Source: an uncultured bacterium (GTDB taxonomy: Bacteria > Patescibacteriota > Minisyncoccia > Phycocordibacterales > UBA918). From it: a stretch of DNA of 6,593 nucleotides. Under the pieces are notes generated by a model that saw only the letters and a program-made list of their open reading frames with translations, was not told where the DNA came from and made no database searches. Shown in pieces: positions 5,448-6,593 of the stretch (position 1 is the first letter of the stretch; each line of letters starts with the position of its first letter). The stretch is taken from positions 1 through 6,593 of the forward strand of contig CAJXAG010000052.1 in assembly GCA_913050645.1 (NCBI GenBank). Reading direction: 5' to 3'. Both the position numbers and the translations under genes were made by a program.

Positions 5448-5473
5448 AAACCCAAGACGATTGTCTTGGGTTT
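5448..5473. terminator. Bidirectional terminator between htpX and the HTH gene
   Basis: An 11-bp perfect stem pairs AAACCCAAGAC (5448-5458) with GTCTTGGGTTT (5463-5473) around a GATT loop. On the minus strand the stem is followed by TTCTACG after the T-run, which reads as five T in total, so it ends the leftward HTH gene well. On the plus strand the tail TTTCATTGTG is weaker. Its right edge overlaps the TGA stop of the HTH gene. Confidence 0.8.
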
Positions 5474-5751
5474 CATTGTGACCAGAGCGCTGAGGCCACC
5501 TCTTCCGGTATGGTATCTATAACAATCAGATAACTGATTGCTGCCGCATCAGGCTTTCGTATATTCTGTTCCCAGTTACAAAGAGTCCTGAAGGAGATGC
5601 GGTAGCGTCGGGCAAATTTTCGCTGACTTAAGCCGAGTTTCTGGCGTAGTTCTCGCAGTGAATCTGGTATATTTTGAGGGTCAAAACTCAATATCCTTTC
5701 AAGACAGTTGCAACCTGAATATAAAGTGCCACAGTGTGTCTGTAGTGTCAA
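5473..5751 (-). CDS. Solitary XRE-type helix-turn-helix protein (antitoxin-like regulator)
   Basis: This encodes up to 92 aa. Residues 31-66 are a classic XRE helix-turn-helix of the COG2944/HigA-like antitoxin type. SLRELRQKLGLSQRKFARRY is followed by a recognition helix RISFRTLCNWEQNIRKPD, including the WEQ signature (60-62). AAAISYLIVIDTIPEEVASAL completes the domain. Such proteins bind operator DNA as dimers, and many repress a toxin-antitoxin operon. No toxin gene lies on either side here, so it is an orphan. The start is uncertain. No in-frame ATG exists. TTG 5751 has only a poorly placed GGAG, and TTG 5691-5689 is preceded closely by AAAGGA. The shorter form still holds the whole HTH. 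The stop TGA (5475-5473) overlaps the terminator stem. It is divergent from the strongly promoted gene at 5877. Confidence 0.7.
   Translation of the reverse strand: MTLQTHCGTLYSGCNCLERILSFDPQNIPDSLRELRQKLGLSQRKFARRYRISFRTLCNWEQNIRKPDAAAISYLIVIDTIPEEVASALWSQ
5718..5723 (-). promoter_or_regulatory. Possible -10 box of the HTH gene
   Basis: The minus strand reads TATATT, with only a weak -35 (ACTACA) 17 bp upstream. If used, transcription begins near 5711 and the shorter TTG start (5691) would be translated. A perfect TTGACA on the minus strand at 5751-5746 lies 22 bp away, too far to pair with it. Confidence 0.3.
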
Positions 5752-5773
5752 CGCTCCGTAGTGTCTCAGTGTG
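5732..5773. repeat. Cluster of four (C/T)AGTGT motifs in the divergent spacer
   Basis: CAGTGTG (5732-5738), TAGTGTC (5743-5749), TAGTGTC (5759-5765) and CAGTGTG (5767-5773) are all in the same orientation, in an outer-inner-inner-outer order. The two inner copies extend to an identical 8-mer GTAGTGTC spaced 16 bp apart. The cluster covers the upstream region of the HTH gene and begins about 40 bp from the -35 box of the gene at 5877, so it could be the operator of the HTH protein. Confidence 0.5.
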
Positions 5774-5813
5774 CAACTTAGGTGTTACGAAGGTACTGAA
5801 ACATTACGAGAAA

Positions 5814-5842
5814 TTGACAAACTACTAAAAATATGATATAAA
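5814..5842 (+). promoter_or_regulatory. Strong promoter of the 156-aa gene
   Basis: A perfect TTGACA (5814-5819), a 17-bp spacer and TATAAA (5837-5842) with an extended TG (5834-5835) make this the best sigma-70-type promoter in the window. The predicted transcription start near 5848-5850 leaves a leader of about 28 nt carrying AGAGGAG (5863-5869), 7 nt before the ATG. Confidence 0.88.
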
Positions 5843-5876
5843 ATAGGAGAAAACCAGCAAACAGAGGAGAAGCTGA

Positions 5877-6347
5877 ATGTCCTTCCTGAAAATTGATCGT
5901 AAGGCACTGTCCATTATGGCTGCCCTGGCTGAGGCGCCGCTGTACCGCAAACTCGGTTCGGTGCGTGCTCGTGTGGCCGCCGAAGGTGAAAAAAACGCCA
6001 CTGTGATGGCAGATGGCAGCACCGAGACGGAAAACACCGCAAACGCCGGCGACTACATCATCACGAACCCGTCGGGTGAAGAATATATCATCGGCGCCGA
6101 GAAGTTCTTGGCACGCTATGAAGCGACCGACGAAGATGGTGTGTTTTCGGCCAAGGGATACTGCCGTGCAATCAAAAACCCCGAAGGTGTTCCGATCGAG
6201 ATCATGGCGTCTTGGGGTGAACCACAGTATGGTGATGGCGAGTGTATGCTTGCCGATACCTGCGACGCAAATGGTGAAGACATGGGTGGTGAACCCTACA
6301 TCATCGAGGCGGCGGCGTTCATCGAAACGTACGCAATGAAGTTGTAA
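5877..6347 (+). CDS. Hypothetical protein with two copies of a GDY...E-YII...F-x3-Y motif (PGDYG-like)
   Basis: This encodes 156 aa. The central part reads NAGDYIITNPSGEEYII then GAEKFLARYE (56-82), resembling the PGDYG-type domain in which a Gly-Asp-Tyr turn is followed by a short beta strand and an F-x3-Y helix. The resemblance is from memory and tentative. The C-terminal part seems to repeat it in diverged form: YGDGECML (118-125) and then GGEPYIIEAAAFIETYA (137-153), with E-YII, A, F and Y in register. The basic N-terminal helix (RKALSIMAALAEAPLYRKL) is distinct. No signal peptide or membrane helix is seen. The start is firm, from AGAGGAG at 7 nt. Bases 5941-6240 are about 56% GC by hand count, against roughly 42-48% in sampled htpX lines, which hints at transfer or strong codon selection. 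Function is unknown. Confidence 0.75.
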   Translation: MSFLKIDRKALSIMAALAEAPLYRKLGSVRARVAAEGEKNATVMADGSTETENTANAGDYIITNPSGEEYIIGAEKFLARYEATDEDGVFSAKGYCRAIKNPEGVPIEIMASWGEPQYGDGECMLADTCDANGEDMGGEPYIIEAAAFIETYAMKL

Positions 6348-6355
6348 AACTTCGC

Positions 6356-6397
6356 GAGTCGTCCAGTTAATTCTGGGCGGCTCTTTTTATTTTTTTT
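6356..6397 (+). terminator. Intrinsic terminator of the 156-aa gene
   Basis: An 11-bp stem pairs 6356-6366 (GAGTCGTCCAG) with 6373-6383 (CTGGGCGGCTC), with two G-U pairs and a TTAATT loop. A long T-tract follows, TTTTTATTTTTTTT (6384-6397). It starts 8 bp after the stop codon and is the strongest plus-strand terminator in the window, so the 156-aa gene is a single-gene transcript. Confidence 0.92.
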
Positions 6398-6593
6398 GCA
6401 AAGAAGTTCCAACTTCGTCTCAAACAGCTATGCTGACTAGGAAACAACAGCCACAGAGAAGATGTGAGCTACAATAATAGTTTATGGATCTGCAGATAAT
6501 CAGTATACGCGCGGTGAGATATTAGCCTTTGCTCGAACCCACTTCGAGGAAAGACCATAACTACAACGCGCGGAGCGCGTGGTGGCTTTGTAT
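6398..6593. other. Right-hand end with no convincing gene
   Basis: I see no supported gene in these 196 bp. A small hairpin pairs ACGCGC (6566-6571) with GCGCGT (6575-6580) around GGA, and ACGCGCGG also occurs at 6507-6514. GAAGTT/AACTTC (6403-6408, 6411-6416) is a short inverted repeat. One plus frame is open at 6468-6557, stops at TAA 6558-6560 and continues to the edge, without a good start. A minus frame is open from the right edge to TAG at 6471-6469. Either could be a remnant or the tail of a gene that continues to the right. Confidence 0.4.

Noticed and set aside
5707..5714. GTTGCAAC palindrome upstream of the HTH gene, sharing TTGCAA with the TrmB-family promoter
   Set aside because: It is only 8 bp and lacks the wider symmetry of the 1441-1474 element. 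Chance is the simpler explanation.
5746..5751. Perfect TTGACA on the minus strand as -35 of the HTH gene
   Set aside because: The only good -10 (TATATT at 5723-5718) is 22 bp away and hexamers at 16-18 bp are poor, so it is not a convincing promoter.
6528..6542. GGGTTCGAGC on the minus strand, resembling a tRNA T-loop
   Set aside because: The flanking bases cannot form a T-stem and no acceptor stem or anticodon arm is found around it.
1..6593. UGA recoding as in some CPR lineages
   Set aside because: No conserved gene contains an in-frame TGA, and the HTH gene ends at TGA beside a terminator.

Overview
This window looks like a chromosome segment of an uncultured, small-genome bacterium, most likely a Candidatus Patescibacteria (CPR) member. 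That placement is inference. It rests on closely packed genes, a TrmB-type regulator in a bacterial context, a lemA/htpX module with a DUF6159-like membrane protein, and several short orphan proteins. Base composition is moderate. No gene has an in-frame TGA and one gene stops at TGA, so the recoded UGA=Gly code of some CPR lineages does not apply.

Layout. (1) Bases 1-265 hold the C-terminal end of an unrecognised plus-strand protein. It converges on a minus-strand pair across a shared, perfectly palindromic bidirectional terminator at 272-299. (2) The minus-strand pair reads leftward: a 98-aa protein with four possible metal ligands (1393-1097), then an HD-superfamily phosphohydrolase of the COG4339 type (1014-304). 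Both have strong Shine-Dalgarno (SD) sites. (3) A 95-bp divergent intergenic region carries a 34-bp imperfect palindrome laid over a sigma-70-like promoter. From it runs a TrmB-family regulator gene to the right, with a nearly leaderless mRNA predicted.

(4) Bases 2342-5445 form a tight five-gene plus-strand operon: lemA, a DUF6159-like polytopic membrane protein, a 95-aa three-helix membrane protein, a MazG/COG4997-like NTP pyrophosphohydrolase, and htpX, the M48 membrane protease. Gaps are 1-11 bp. An SD is seen only before lemA, at unusual spacing, and before htpX. The theme is membrane-protein quality control, with an unexpected nucleotide-housecleaning enzyme in the middle. The operon ends at a bidirectional hairpin (5448-5473).

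(5) Bases 5473-6397 look like an accessory islet. A solitary HTH (XRE-type) regulator reads leftward. Divergent from it is a 156-aa GC-richer protein with an excellent promoter (TTGACA, 17 bp, extended TATAAA), an ideal SD and a strong intrinsic terminator. The spacer between them holds four copies of a (C/T)AGTGT motif. (6) Bases 6398-6593 contain no convincing gene, only a small GC hairpin and fragments of open frame, one of which may be a decayed or truncated coding remnant.

No CRISPR array, rRNA, tRNA or insertion sequence was seen. The most interesting points are the regulator/operator arrangement at 1441-1474, the composition of the lemA-htpX operon, and the strongly expressed, internally duplicated 156-aa protein beside an orphan HTH gene.
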